Below, in pieces: positions 33,958 through 43,848 of a stretch of DNA of 64,000 bases. The stretch comes from Weeksellaceae bacterium. Its GTDB lineage: Bacteria; Bacteroidota; Bacteroidia; Flavobacteriales; Weeksellaceae. Where the stretch lies: contig OX460916.1 of the NCBI GenBank assembly GCA_949788275.1, forward strand, positions 1,364,001 through 1,428,000, written 5' to 3'. The position numbers and the translations under genes are program-made. The stretch's first letter is position 1; each line of letters begins with the position of its first letter. The notes beneath the pieces were generated by a model. That model had not been told where the DNA came from and made no database searches. It saw only the letters and a list, made by a program, of their open reading frames with translations.

Positions 33958-36008
33958 TAATCTTGATTTATTTTTTTAACCATGGTTAAGATTGTTGCAA
34001 TAGCTACCGTTTCACCGGTCTGATCGTATACATCGACTAACCATTTCACAATTCCTTTGGCAATATCTTCTTCGTCTCGTTTTTCTTGCTCTACTTTTTC
34101 TTTACAGGTAAAACGTACCCCAATGGTTGTTCCTGGGTAAACGGGTTTTACAAAACGACATTCGTCGACACCATAGTTTAATAAAACGGGTCCTTTTTTC
34201 GCTAAAACAAATAGACCTGCCGCTTTACTTAACACGAAGTAACCATGAGCCACGCGTTGCTCGAAAATGGTTCCTTCTAAAGAAGTGGCATCCATATGGG
34301 CATAGAAATTATCCCCAGAAACATTCGCAAAGTTGGTTAAATCGGTTTCGGTAACGGTATGATTCGCTGTAATCAAGGTATCTCCTACTTTAATTTCTTC
34401 GAAGTATTTCGCAAAAGGATGCTTGTCTTCTTCTTTATAATCGGCACCGTATTGGTATTGTTCTGTAATGGCTGTAAGCATATTCGGTGAACCCTGAATA
34501 GCCGTACGTTGCATATAATGTAATACACCGCGTTTACCACCCATTTCTTCACCACCTCCGGCACGACCAGGACCACCATGTACCATTAATGGTAAGGGAG
34601 AACCATGACCTGTAGATTCTTTTGCACACTCTGCATTTAGAACCAAGATACGTCCGTGCATCGAAGCAGCTCCAACGACAAAATCGCGTGCAATATCATT
34701 GTCTGCTGTTACAATTGAACACACCAAAGAACCTTTTCCTAAACGAACCAATTCGATCGCTTCATCAATGTTTTTGTACGGTATAATGGTTGACACTGGA
34801 CCGAATGCTTCTATATCGTGACAAGCTGTATTTACAAATGGATTGGTGTTCAAAAATAAGATAGGCGACATAAACGACCCCTTATTTTTATCGGCACCCA
34901 CCACGTCGAACGTATGTAAATCACCAAAAACAATTTCTTGGGTTTTGGCTAATTCTTCTACTTTTTCGCGGACTTCCTTTACTTGGGCAGCTCCTGCTAA
35001 AGCCCCCATACGAACACCTTCTGCATTGGGATCACCGATGGTTACCCCAGCTAAACGTTTACCCAAAGCAATTTGAACATCTTCCACTAAATTGGTCGGC
35101 ACTAAAATACGACGAACTGCCGTACACTTTTGCCCAGCTTTCGTGGTCATTTCACGGGTCACCTCTTTAATAAATAAATCGAACTCGGCCGTTCCAGGGA
35201 CAGCATCTTCACCCAATACACAAGCATTCAATGAATCTGCTTCCAAATTAAAAGGAACGCTTTCCGAGGTAATGCGTGGATGGGCTTTTAGCATTTGTCC
35301 GGTAGAAGCCGAACCCGTAAAGGTAACCACATCCTCCATTTCAACATGCTCTAAAATTCCATTGGCAGAACCTGTGATTAATTGCAGTGCACCATCGGGA
35401 AGAATATTCGAATCGATTATAGCACGCACAACCGTTTCGGTTAAGAAACTAGTAATGGTAGCGGGTTTAACAATACCAGGAACCCCTGCTAATAAGTTAA
35501 CCGCAACCTTTTCTAACATTCCCCAAACTGGGAAGTTAAAGGCATTGATATGAATGGCCACCCCTCGTTTTGGCACACAAATATGGGTTCCTAAAAAAGT
35601 ACCATTTTTCGATAATTTAGCAGTTTCCCCTTCTACATAGTACGGTAAATCGGGAAATTGGCGACGCAAAGACGCATTGGCAAATAAATTTCCAATTCCC
35701 CCTTCAATGTCCACCCAGCTGTCTGCACGGGTTGCTCCAGTAGCCCAACTTACTGCATAAAATTCTTCTTTGCGCTCCATTAGGTACATCGCTAAACGCT
35801 TTAGCATCAATCCTCTTTCTTGAAACGTCATTTTACGTAAAGCAGGGCTACCTACGGTACGTGCATAATCCATCATTTCACCAAAGTCTAAACCTTGGGA
35901 TGAGGCGGTTGCAATTTCTTCTCCTGTAATTGCATTATATAACATCTGCCCTTCGGAAGACCCTTTGGTCCATTTCCCTAAAGCATAATTTTCTAATTGT
36001 TTTGCCAT
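33957..36008 (-). CDS. paaZ: Bifunctional oxepin-CoA hydrolase / aldehyde dehydrogenase PaaZ
   Basis: PaaZ opens the oxepin-CoA ring and oxidises the resulting aldehyde to 3-oxo-5,6-dehydrosuberyl-CoA. The N-terminal aldehyde dehydrogenase domain (about residues 1-520) has INAFNFPVWGMLEK and the catalytic Cys in TTKAGQKCTAVRR. The C-terminal MaoC-like hot-dog domain (about 545-683) has ANVSGDNFYAHMD and FEQRVAHGYFVLS. I start at the ATG at 36008 (MAKQLENYALGKW), giving 683 residues, the usual size. The longer ORF would overlap paaY with unrelated sequence. Confidence 0.96.
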   Translation of the reverse strand: MAKQLENYALGKWTKGSSEGQMLYNAITGEEIATASSQGLDFGEMMDYARTVGSPALRKMTFQERGLMLKRLAMYLMERKEEFYAVSWATGATRADSWVDIEGGIGNLFANASLRRQFPDLPYYVEGETAKLSKNGTFLGTHICVPKRGVAIHINAFNFPVWGMLEKVAVNLLAGVPGIVKPATITSFLTETVVRAIIDSNILPDGALQLITGSANGILEHVEMEDVVTFTGSASTGQMLKAHPRITSESVPFNLEADSLNACVLGEDAVPGTAEFDLFIKEVTREMTTKAGQKCTAVRRILVPTNLVEDVQIALGKRLAGVTIGDPNAEGVRMGALAGAAQVKEVREKVEELAKTQEIVFGDLHTFDVVGADKNKGSFMSPILFLNTNPFVNTACHDIEAFGPVSTIIPYKNIDEAIELVRLGKGSLVCSIVTADNDIARDFVVGAASMHGRILVLNAECAKESTGHGSPLPLMVHGGPGRAGGGEEMGGKRGVLHYMQRTAIQGSPNMLTAITEQYQYGADYKEEDKHPFAKYFEEIKVGDTLITANHTVTETDLTNFANVSGDNFYAHMDATSLEGTIFEQRVAHGYFVLSKAAGLFVLAKKGPVLLNYGVDECRFVKPVYPGTTIGVRFTCKEKVEQEKRDEEDIAKGIVKWLVDVYDQTGETVAIATILTMVKKINQD

Positions 36009-36030
36009 TTTTAGTGGTTTGTTTGTTAAA

Positions 36031-36633
36031 CTATTCGTTGTTTTTTGTTTCGTTCCAAGTCTTGTAGTCGCTTTGTTTCGACACTTTATAATGCGCAGGT
36101 ACTTCACGCAGCGGTTCACACGGTTTTAAAGAGGCGTAGCAATCGGCGGGTAAGTTGATGTAATGCTGAGTTCCTTGATCTTTCCACTCCACCATTTGGT
36201 CTGAGACTTGTTTGACCACTTTCCCCGGATTACCAACTACAATGCTACGATTCGGAATTTGCGTATCGGCTTTCACAAAAGCTAAAGCACCGACAATGCA
36301 TTCATCGCCGATAACGACATTGTCCATCACCACCGCGTTCATGCCAACCATCACATTGCGACCAATGATTGCACCATGAATAATCGCACCATGGCCAATA
36401 TGGGCCTTTTCTTTCAAGATCACCGTGGTACCTGGAAACATATGAATGGTACAATTTTCTTGTACATTGCAGTTGTCTTCGATAATAATTTGTCCCCAGT
36501 CGCCACGAATAGCAGCACCTGGACCGATATATACATTTTTACCGATAATCACATTTCCAGTAACCGCCGCCTGTGGATGAATAAAAGCCGATTCATCAAT
36601 TACTGGTTTATACCCATTGAATTCGTAAATCAT
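36031..36633 (-). CDS. paaY: PaaY, hexapeptide-repeat thioesterase
   Basis: The 200-residue left-handed beta-helix protein of the gamma-carbonic-anhydrase-like family has VIDESAFIHPQAAVTGNVII, GDWGQIIIEDNCNVQENCTI and AHIGHGAIIHGAIIG, with metal-binding histidines. In phenylacetate degradation PaaY acts as a thioesterase that removes dead-end CoA esters. It sits between paaJ and paaZ (2 bp after the former), which fixes the assignment over a general gamma-carbonic anhydrase. Confidence 0.9.
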   Translation of the reverse strand: MIYEFNGYKPVIDESAFIHPQAAVTGNVIIGKNVYIGPGAAIRGDWGQIIIEDNCNVQENCTIHMFPGTTVILKEKAHIGHGAIIHGAIIGRNVMVGMNAVVMDNVVIGDECIVGALAFVKADTQIPNRSIVVGNPGKVVKQVSDQMVEWKDQGTQHYINLPADCYASLKPCEPLREVPAHYKVSKQSDYKTWNETKNNE

Positions 36634-36635
36634 GC

Positions 36636-37841
36636 CTACACCCTTTCAATAACCACAGCGAATCCTTGCCCTAAACCAATACACATGGTAACTAACGCAT
36701 AACGTTTACCTGTTGCTTGTAATTCATAAGCCGCTGAATTTAAGATACGAGAACCACTCATTCCTAATGGATGCCCTAAAGCAATAGCACCTCCATTTGG
36801 ATTGATGCGCGGATCGTTGTCGGCCAAGCCAAATGCGCGAATACAAGCCAAAGATTGAGCTGCAAACGCTTCATTTAATTCAATCACATCGATATCGTTT
36901 AGGGTTAAGCCCGCATTTTTCAACGCTATTTTAGACGCATTTACCGGACCAATTCCCATAATACGTGGCTCTACACCTGCTACTCCACTGCTTACAATTC
37001 GAGCCATCGGTGTTAAACCAAAGTCTTTGATCGCTTGTTCAGAAGCTAAAATATTGGCCGAAGCCCCATCATTTAATCCAGAAGCATTTCCTGCGGTTAC
37101 CGTACCGTCTTTCGCAAATGAAGTACGTAAACCAGCTAATACTTCCAAAGACGTATTGTTTTTCGGGAATTCATCTTGGTTAAAAATAATCGGATCTGCT
37201 TTGCGTTGGGGAATCTCCACCGCCATTATTTCTTTTGCTAAACGACCGTTGGCTTGAGCCACTGCCGTTTTTTGCTGGGAATTGTAGGCAAATAAATCTT
37301 GATCCTCGCGTGAAATCCCATCGCGAATGGCTAGGTTTTCAGCAGTTTGACCCATCGCATCAACGCCCCACATTTCTTTCATCTTTGGGTTGATAAAACG
37401 CCATCCGAAGGTCGTATCGTAAATCGATACATCTCCACCGAAAGGATTAGCCGATTTTGCCAACACCAACGGTGCTCTGGTCATGTTTTCAACACCACCA
37501 GAGATCATTAATTCGGCTTCGCCCACTTGAATGGCCCGTGATGCATTCACCGCAGCGGATAATCCTGATGCACACAGACGGTTAATCGTTTCACCGGGTA
37601 CGGTGTAAGGTAGTCCTGATAACAGGGCTGACATACGCGCAACATTCCGGTTATCTTCTCCGGCTTGATTTGCACACCCCATCACCACATCATAGAAATG
37701 AGCTGGATCGATCGTTGGGTTACGTTTTAACAACTCACCAATTACGAATGCCCCCATATCATCGGGACGAACAGTCGATAAGCTTCCTTTTAATTTTCCA
37801 ATCGGAGTACGAACTCCATCTATTATATAGGCTTGTTTCAC
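36636..37841 (-). CDS. paaJ: 3-oxoadipyl-CoA / 3-oxo-5,6-dehydrosuberyl-CoA thiolase
   Basis: The 401-residue thiolase (PaaJ/PcaF type) performs the two thiolytic steps of the pathway, finally giving acetyl-CoA and succinyl-CoA. The nucleophilic Cys is in ETINRLCASGLSAAVNASRA, the second catalytic region is GGAIALGHPLGMSGSRI, and the third Cys lies in YALVTMCIGLGQGFAV. It lies 10 bp after paaI in the operon. Confidence 0.95.
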   Translation of the reverse strand: MKQAYIIDGVRTPIGKLKGSLSTVRPDDMGAFVIGELLKRNPTIDPAHFYDVVMGCANQAGEDNRNVARMSALLSGLPYTVPGETINRLCASGLSAAVNASRAIQVGEAELMISGGVENMTRAPLVLAKSANPFGGDVSIYDTTFGWRFINPKMKEMWGVDAMGQTAENLAIRDGISREDQDLFAYNSQQKTAVAQANGRLAKEIMAVEIPQRKADPIIFNQDEFPKNNTSLEVLAGLRTSFAKDGTVTAGNASGLNDGASANILASEQAIKDFGLTPMARIVSSGVAGVEPRIMGIGPVNASKIALKNAGLTLNDIDVIELNEAFAAQSLACIRAFGLADNDPRINPNGGAIALGHPLGMSGSRILNSAAYELQATGKRYALVTMCIGLGQGFAVVIERV

Positions 37842-37851
37842 AATTTTTGTC

Positions 37852-38265
37852 TTAAATATTAATCAATGGTTTCCCTGTACGGTAACAGGTTCCTTTAAAT
37901 AAACCCACCAAGTCGTTGTCTTGGTTCGTAATACGGATCTCGTATACTCCTGTTTTACGGCTTGAGAAAACTTCATTAGCTTCTACCGTAAACACATCGC
38001 CTACACGTCCTGCTTTGGTAAATGACATATGGACATCGAGTGCAACAGAAATATTATTTTCCATGTTACAAGCAAAAGCAAAGGCACTATCAGCCATTGC
38101 AAACGTAACGCCTCCATGAACAGTCCCTACGCCGTTCAACATTTCTGGTCGAATGGCACAGGTTAATTTACAATATCCTTTTTCTGAGGCAAGGATTTCA
38201 ATACCTAACCACTCGCTAAATTTATCTCCAGCTAACATGGCTTCTAACAATACATTGGTTTCCAT
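37852..38265 (-). CDS. paaI: Hydroxyphenylacetyl-CoA thioesterase PaaI
   Basis: The 137-residue hot-dog thioesterase has LNGVGTVHGGVTFAMADSAF, whose His-Gly-Gly and following Asp are the PaaI active-site pattern, and ALDVHMSFTKAGRVGD. It releases CoA from stalled intermediates. It overlaps the paaH stop by one base, so the two are translationally coupled. Confidence 0.95.
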   Translation of the reverse strand: METNVLLEAMLAGDKFSEWLGIEILASEKGYCKLTCAIRPEMLNGVGTVHGGVTFAMADSAFAFACNMENNISVALDVHMSFTKAGRVGDVFTVEANEVFSSRKTGVYEIRITNQDNDLVGLFKGTCYRTGKPLINI

Positions 38266-39428
38266 TAGGCGTAAAATTTTTGATTAGACGAGATCATGTT
38301 CCGAATAATTGGACTCAAACGGTATCGATCTTCATGGTAGTAGGCATATAATTGATCCATGTCCTGTTGAATTTTTTCAAGACCGTATTCATCGGCCCAT
38401 TGAAGAAGGCCTTTCGGATAGTTAACTCCTTTCGTCATGGCTGTATCTAAATCGTCGCGGTTCGCAATATTTAAGAATAAAGCATCTGCCGCTTCATTGA
38501 TTAACATCAATAAAATACGTTTAAAGATTTTCTCTAGTAAAACGGGATCGTGTTGAGGTTCATTTCTATGAGCACCTTCGCTATAGTTGTAAAATCCTTT
38601 TCCTGATTTTCGACCGTAATACCCCGCTTCAAATAAGCGTTTTTGGGTAAATGATGGTTTAAATTTCGGATCGTAAAAAAAGGCTTCAAAGACCGATTCC
38701 GTTACACGGTAGTTGACATCATGGCCAATGAAATCCATTAGTTCAAAAGGTCCCATACGGAATCCACCAATCGATGTCATTGCAAAATCGATGGTTTCGC
38801 AATCGGCAACGCCTTCTTCCAAGATACGGATCGCTTCTCCATAAAAAGGGCGAGCGACACGGTTAACGATAAACCCAGGCGTATCTTTTGTAATAACGGG
38901 TAGTTTAGCGGCGTCGGCAATCAATGCCTTGATTTGTTCGGCTAAAGCTGGATCGGTTTGAACAGCAGGAATAATTTCAACCAACGCCATCACAGGTGCT
39001 GGATTAAAAAAGTGAATTCCAATTACCCGTTCAGGTTTTTCACAAGCGGCAGCAATCGAAGCAATCGATAAAGAAGACGTATTACTCGCTAAAACACAAG
39101 AAGAAGAAACGACTTCTTCGAGGTTTTTAAAGACTTGCTGTTTAACGGATAAATCTTCAATAATGGCTTCAATGACTAAATCGGCTGAAGCAAAGGCTTT
39201 TAATTCCTTCACATAGTGAATCGCTTGTTGAATCGCTTCGGCTTTATCGGCTGTATATTTATTTTTAGTCACCAATTTTTCCATGGTGATGGCTAAATTC
39301 TTTTCTGCTCGAACAAGTGCATCGGCATTGGCGTCGTAAACCAATACTTCATGACCTGCTGTAGCGAATACCTGGGCAATTCCTGCGCCCATGGCTCCAC
39401 TTCCTATAATCCCAATTTTCTTACTCAT
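38265..39428 (-). CDS. paaH: 3-hydroxyadipyl-CoA dehydrogenase
   Basis: The 387-residue NAD-dependent 3-hydroxyacyl-CoA dehydrogenase (PaaH, called PaaC in some systems) starts with the Rossmann motif GIIGSGAMGAGIAQVFATAG. It has the catalytic IGIHFFNPAPVMALVEII and KDTPGFIVNRV, then two helical domains, the second beginning near residue 290. It oxidises 3-hydroxyadipyl-CoA to 3-oxoadipyl-CoA. It is the usual size for a one-chain PaaH, shorter than the 500-residue PaaC type. Confidence 0.93.
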   Translation of the reverse strand: MSKKIGIIGSGAMGAGIAQVFATAGHEVLVYDANADALVRAEKNLAITMEKLVTKNKYTADKAEAIQQAIHYVKELKAFASADLVIEAIIEDLSVKQQVFKNLEEVVSSSCVLASNTSSLSIASIAAACEKPERVIGIHFFNPAPVMALVEIIPAVQTDPALAEQIKALIADAAKLPVITKDTPGFIVNRVARPFYGEAIRILEEGVADCETIDFAMTSIGGFRMGPFELMDFIGHDVNYRVTESVFEAFFYDPKFKPSFTQKRLFEAGYYGRKSGKGFYNYSEGAHRNEPQHDPVLLEKIFKRILLMLINEAADALFLNIANRDDLDTAMTKGVNYPKGLLQWADEYGLEKIQQDMDQLYAYYHEDRYRLSPIIRNMISSNQKFYA

Positions 39429-39431
39429 GGT

Positions 39432-40217
39432 TTATTCTCCTTTAAAAACGGGTTTTCTTTTTTCTAAAAACGCATCGACCCCTTCTTGATAATCGGATGT
39501 TTTACCAGCTTGTTCTTGCCATAAACTCTCCTGAATCAATTGTTCTTCGATGGAATTTGAAAATGTTTGATTTAATAATTGTTTGGTGTAGGCTAAACCT
39601 TTGGTTGGGAGATTCGCTAACTTCGTAGCCATTTCTAGCACTTTAGCATCGAATTCCTCATCGGCATAGTATTCGTAAATCATCCCCATTTCTTGTGCTT
39701 TTGCTGCAGAAATTTTATCGGCGAGCATCATCAAAGCCGAAGCGCGTTGCATACCAATTAAACGTGGAAGGAAATACGTTCCACCACAATCGGGGATTAA
39801 ACCAATTTTGCTAAACGCTTGAATAAAGTTCGCGGATTCTTTGGCAACAACAATATCACAAGCTAGCGCTAAATTGGCTCCCGCTCCTGCGGCAACACCA
39901 TTCACTGCAGCAATAACGGGTTTATTCATCGCTCTAATTTTTAGGACGAGTGGATTATAATTTTCTTGAACGATTTTTTTAAAATCGATTTCTTTTTCCT
40001 CTAAAACTTCCGAAAGATCTTGTCCAGCACAGAATGCTTTTCCGGAACCTGTGATCACAACGGCGCGAATCGCCTCGTCGTTCGCACATTGATCCAAGAA
40101 CATTTGAAAAGCATGAATCAATTCTTGGTTAAAGCTATTGAAAACTTCAGGACGCAAAAATTGAATCGTAGCGACTGACTGATCGATGGAAAGTTGTATT
40201 GTAGTAGTCTCTGACAT
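39432..40217 (-). CDS. paaG: Epoxyphenylacetyl-CoA isomerase PaaG
   Basis: The 261-residue crotonase-fold enzyme turns ring-1,2-epoxyphenylacetyl-CoA into oxepin-CoA. Typical PaaG segments are ITGSGKAFCAGQDLSEV, AVNGVAAGAGANLALACDIV and SKIGLIPDCGGTYFLPRLIG with the catalytic Asp in PDCGG. It follows paaD by 6 bp and precedes paaH by 3 bp. Confidence 0.95.
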   Translation of the reverse strand: MSETTTIQLSIDQSVATIQFLRPEVFNSFNQELIHAFQMFLDQCANDEAIRAVVITGSGKAFCAGQDLSEVLEEKEIDFKKIVQENYNPLVLKIRAMNKPVIAAVNGVAAGAGANLALACDIVVAKESANFIQAFSKIGLIPDCGGTYFLPRLIGMQRASALMMLADKISAAKAQEMGMIYEYYADEEFDAKVLEMATKLANLPTKGLAYTKQLLNQTFSNSIEEQLIQESLWQEQAGKTSDYQEGVDAFLEKRKPVFKGE

Positions 40218-40223
40218 AATTTT

Positions 40224-40712
40224 TTAGTGATGACATTTAAAATAATCGAAAGGTTCATGACAGCTTTCACATTGATACAAAGCCTTACAAGCTGTTGATC
40301 CGAATTGACTAATCAATTTGGTGTCAACTGAATGACAGCGAGGGCATTCGATATGCACATCTTCTGAAAAAAGATCGCCATCGTGGCTTTGTGGTTGAGG
40401 CGGAGCTATCCCGTATTCTTGTAAACGTTTTTTCCCTGACTCACTCATCCAATCGGTTGACCAAGCAGGGCTTAACTGATGAATTACATTAATTTTCTTA
40501 AAGCCTTTGGATAAAAGTTTCATGCGAATGCCAATGGATATGGCACTCATGGCGGGACAACCGGAATATGTTGGCGTCACGGTAACATCGACCGACTGTT
40601 GATCGATTAAATCAACTTTACGCACAACGCCCAAGTCCAAAACACTGATAACAGGGATTTCTGGATCTTGGACATCCGCTAGGAACTCCCAAATATGTTG
40701 TTCAGTTACCAT
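40224..40712 (-). CDS. paaD: Phenylacetyl-CoA epoxidase assembly subunit PaaD
   Basis: The 162-residue protein has an N-terminal MIP18/DUF59-like domain (DVQDPEIPVISVLDLGVVRKV, TPTYSGCPAMSAISI). The C-terminal cysteine-rich tail (CPRCHSVDTKLISQFGSTAC, then CESC and CHH) suggests zinc or iron-sulfur binding. PaaD is needed to mature the PaaABCE epoxidase. It overlaps paaC by 7 bp. Confidence 0.94.
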   Translation of the reverse strand: MVTEQHIWEFLADVQDPEIPVISVLDLGVVRKVDLIDQQSVDVTVTPTYSGCPAMSAISIGIRMKLLSKGFKKINVIHQLSPAWSTDWMSESGKKRLQEYGIAPPQPQSHDGDLFSEDVHIECPRCHSVDTKLISQFGSTACKALYQCESCHEPFDYFKCHH

Positions 40713-41482
40713 TGTAAATTTGGATAAGCGCGTTGCATGTATTGCAATTCAGCTAACATAAATCCAAGGTGTTCGGTATGACGACCTTCTTTCCCTCCTT
40801 TTTGCGTAAATGTTTTCTCAAAATCAAGGGATAGAGTAGCTTCATCCAATACCGCTTGGACTTTTTGCTTCCAGGCTGCTTCCATTTTAGAAACATCGGG
40901 AATTAAATCATTGGCCACTAAAGCTTTTTCATACGAACTCAACACGAACATTTCTCCGGTATAATTCTTAATATCTTCAATCGCCTTTTCCATACGTTGG
41001 TGGCTTTCTTCGGTCCCATCGCCTAGACGAATCACCCATTCAGCACTCCATTTGAAATGGTATTTGGTTTCTTTGATCGATTTTTCAGCAATAGCCGCTA
41101 GTTTCAAATCTTTTGAATGCACGAGCTTTTCCATTAATAACAATTGAAAAGCGTCAAAAAAGAATTGACGTAAAACCGTTGCTCCAAAATCACCATTTTT
41201 TAATTCGGTAATTAATAAATTTTTGTAATCACGTTCGGTTCTTAAATAAGCCAAATCGTCTTCAGTTCTACCATCAGCCAATAATTCAGCGGCATATTGG
41301 TAAAAATTACGCGATTGTCCGATTAAATCTAGGGCAATGTTTGACATGGCAATATCTTGCTCGAGGATCGGTCCATGACCACACCATTCGCATAAACGTT
41401 GACCTAAAATTAAATTCGTATCTGCTAAATGCAGTAAGAAATCGACATAATTTGGATTGGATTGAAAAGATGCTTCTCCCAT
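40706..41482 (-). CDS. paaC: Phenylacetyl-CoA epoxidase structural subunit PaaC
   Basis: The 258-residue ferritin-like helical protein forms the inactive structural partner of PaaA in the epoxidase. It shows LILGQRLCEWCGHGPILEQD, ALDLIGQSRNFYQYAAELL and ETKYHFKWSAEWVIRLGDGT, typical of PaaC. It lies 2 bp after paaB and overlaps paaD. Confidence 0.95.
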   Translation of the reverse strand: MGEASFQSNPNYVDFLLHLADTNLILGQRLCEWCGHGPILEQDIAMSNIALDLIGQSRNFYQYAAELLADGRTEDDLAYLRTERDYKNLLITELKNGDFGATVLRQFFFDAFQLLLMEKLVHSKDLKLAAIAEKSIKETKYHFKWSAEWVIRLGDGTEESHQRMEKAIEDIKNYTGEMFVLSSYEKALVANDLIPDVSKMEAAWKQKVQAVLDEATLSLDFEKTFTQKGGKEGRHTEHLGFMLAELQYMQRAYPNLQW

Positions 41483-41484
41483 AA

Positions 41485-41772
41485 TTACATGTTTTTAACT
41501 TCTTCTGGTACAAAATAAAAGGTTGGGTGTCTGTACACCTTGTCTTCAGCAGGATCAAAGAAAGCACCTTGATCATCTGGATTGGAAGCGTGAATATTCA
41601 CCGATTCCACCACCCAAATACTAACCCCTTCCATTCGGCGGGTGTATACATCACGGGCGTTTTGCAAGGCCATATCCGCATCAGAAGCATGTAAGCTTCC
41701 CACGTGTTTATGATCTAATCCTTGACGACTTCTAACAAATACTTCCCATAAAGGCCATTCCATCTTTTCCAT
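41485..41772 (-). CDS. paaB: Phenylacetyl-CoA epoxidase subunit PaaB
   Basis: The 95-residue subunit bridges PaaAC units in the epoxidase. WPLWEVFVRSRQGLDHKHVG, SLHASDADMALQNARDVYTR and EGVSIWVVES are the family signatures. The gene lies between paaA and paaC, with 1- and 2-bp gaps. Confidence 0.96.
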   Translation of the reverse strand: MEKMEWPLWEVFVRSRQGLDHKHVGSLHASDADMALQNARDVYTRRMEGVSIWVVESVNIHASNPDDQGAFFDPAEDKVYRHPTFYFVPEEVKNM

Positions 41773-41773
41773 C

Positions 41774-42733
41774 TTATGCTTGTTTTCTTTTTTGTGACTC
41801 TCTTAAACTTCTTTTTTCTTGGTAGGCCATCGCCGCTTCGCGAACCCATGCGCCTTCATTATGTGCATCGCGACGTGCATCTAAACGCTCTTTATTACAA
41901 GGGCCTTTACCTTTTACAACATCCCAGAACTCATCCCAGTCGATTTCACCAAATGAATAATGCCCTGTTTCTTCATTGAACTTCAAATCTGGATCTGGAA
42001 CCGTTAAGCCCAAGAATTCGATTTGGGGAATAGAAACATCGACAAAACGTTGACGTAATTCATCATTGGAAAAACGTTTGATACGCCATTTCATTGATAA
42101 TTCAGAATTCGAAGATTCCTCATCTTTTGGTCCGAACATCATTAATGTAGGCCACCACCAACGGTTAAGGGCATCTTGTGCCATTTCTTTTTGAACAGGT
42201 GATCCTTGACATAATTGCAACATCAATTCATACCCTTGTCTTTGGTGAAAACTCTCTTCTTTACACACTCTGACCATCGCACGTGCATACGGACCGTAAG
42301 AAGTACGGCAAAGCGGAACTTGATTAAGAATCGCAGCACCATCCACTAACCAACCAATGGCACCGATATCGGCCCAAGTTAATGTTGGGTAGTTGAAAAT
42401 ACTTGAATATTTCGCTTTTCCACTGTGTAAATCATCAATGGTTGATGCACGGGTAACACCCAATGTTTCGGCAGCACAGTATAAGTAAAGACCATGCCCA
42501 GCTTCATCTTGCACTTTCGCTAACAAGATTAATTTTCTATTTAAAGAAGGGGCACGGGTAATCCAATTCGCTTCGGGCAACATACCAACCACTTCCGAGT
42601 GGGCGTGTTGAGAGATTTGGCGGATTAATGTTTTTCGGTATGCCTCAGGCATCCAATCTTTTGGTTCAATACGAACATCATCTTCGATTTTCGAATCGAA
42701 CAGTTCTTGAAAATTTATTTCTTTTGGGCTCAT
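41774..42733 (-). CDS. paaA: Phenylacetyl-CoA epoxidase catalytic subunit PaaA
   Basis: PaaA is the diiron oxygenase subunit that makes the ring epoxide of phenylacetyl-CoA with O2. The 319-residue protein shows helix motifs with carboxylate and His ligands: [38 protein letters not shown] and [18 protein letters not shown]. Its length is normal. It is the second gene of the paaEABCD block. Confidence 0.97.
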   Translation of the reverse strand: MSPKEINFQELFDSKIEDDVRIEPKDWMPEAYRKTLIRQISQHAHSEVVGMLPEANWITRAPSLNRKLILLAKVQDEAGHGLYLYCAAETLGVTRASTIDDLHSGKAKYSSIFNYPTLTWADIGAIGWLVDGAAILNQVPLCRTSYGPYARAMVRVCKEESFHQRQGYELMLQLCQGSPVQKEMAQDALNRWWWPTLMMFGPKDEESSNSELSMKWRIKRFSNDELRQRFVDVSIPQIEFLGLTVPDPDLKFNEETGHYSFGEIDWDEFWDVVKGKGPCNKERLDARRDAHNEGAWVREAAMAYQEKRSLRESQKRKQA

Positions 42734-42763
42734 AGCCTTTTGTTTTAAAATGGTTCGACTTAA

Positions 42764-43846
42764 TTACTTAATATCAAAGTTTACAACAACCTCTTCAGAA
42801 CAAGGGTGGGCTTGACAAGTCAGAATAAATCCGGCTTCTACTTCATCAGGTTCCAATGAATAATTAATATCCATCACCACCTGACCTTTTTCCACTTTTG
42901 CACGGCAAGTTGCACATACACCGCCTTTACAGGCGTAAGGTAAATCCGCACCGTTTTTAAGTGCAGCATCCAAGATCGTGTCACCGTTGTAACCCAAATC
43001 AAGCGTCAAGGCTGTAGCATCTAATTTTACCGTCACTTTACTCATGGTATCATTCGATGTAGCCACTATTTTTTTATTCTCTGCTTTTTTCTGTTCTGCT
43101 GTTGCGCTGTAGAATAATTCGAAATGAATATTCTCTTTATTTACGCCAGCATCGACCAAAGCATCGCGTCCACTCAGGATCATTTCCTCAGGTCCACAAA
43201 GAAAAACTTCGTTAATTTGTGTCGGATCAATAATATTTTGCAAGAAATAATCGCATTTTTCACGGTTGATACGTCCACTTAAAATTTCGGCATCGGCGAC
43301 TTCTCTACTCAAGATATTGTACAAACTAAAACGATCCATGTATTTGTTTTTCAAAGCTTCCAATTCTTCTTTAAAGATAATGGTTCCTTTGTTTTTATTT
43401 CCATAGATCAAAACAAAACGGCTATTTTCTTCCGTCAATAGCACCGTTTTAATAATTGAAAGAATCGGTGTAATTCCGCTTCCAGCAGCAATGGCGACGT
43501 ACAATTTCTCTTGATCTGCTTTGACCTCGGTAAAGAATCGCCCTTGCGGTTGCATTACATCAAGGATATCCCCCACTTTAGCAGAGTCATTCATATACGA
43601 AGAAAAAATTCCTTCATCAATTTTTTTGACTGCCACCCGAAGTTCGTTCTCTAAGGGACTCGCACAAATAGAATAAGAACGTCTTATTTCTTCATCGTTG
43701 TGAAAATTCTTAAAGGTGAGGTATTGGCCTTGTTTAAAAGCAAATTCCTGTTGTAAATCGGTTGGCACATCAAACGTCACTGAAACACATTCAGGTGTTT
43801 CTTTTCTGATCTGTTTGACCTTAAGTTTGTGAAAATTGGTTGACAT
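42764..43846 (-). CDS. paaE: Phenylacetyl-CoA epoxidase reductase PaaE
   Basis: PaaE passes electrons from NADPH to PaaA. The 360-residue protein has a ferredoxin-NADP reductase-like FAD domain (EIRRSYSICASPLENELRV), an NAD(P) domain (AIAAGSGITPILSIIKT, FLCGPEEMI) and a C-terminal plant-type 2Fe-2S ferredoxin domain (LPYACKGGVCATCRAKV, last ligand in ILTCQAHP). It lies 2 bp after the TetR gene. An orphan paralogue is found at 59127. Confidence 0.95.
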   Translation of the reverse strand: MSTNFHKLKVKQIRKETPECVSVTFDVPTDLQQEFAFKQGQYLTFKNFHNDEEIRRSYSICASPLENELRVAVKKIDEGIFSSYMNDSAKVGDILDVMQPQGRFFTEVKADQEKLYVAIAAGSGITPILSIIKTVLLTEENSRFVLIYGNKNKGTIIFKEELEALKNKYMDRFSLYNILSREVADAEILSGRINREKCDYFLQNIIDPTQINEVFLCGPEEMILSGRDALVDAGVNKENIHFELFYSATAEQKKAENKKIVATSNDTMSKVTVKLDATALTLDLGYNGDTILDAALKNGADLPYACKGGVCATCRAKVEKGQVVMDINYSLEPDEVEAGFILTCQAHPCSEEVVVNFDIK

Positions 43847-43848
43847 CT

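Noticed and set aside
41776-41979. ORFs opposite the paa genes and other long antisense ORFs
   Set aside because: They lie wholly within strongly supported genes on the other strand and show no family motif; many similar shadows occur along the window.
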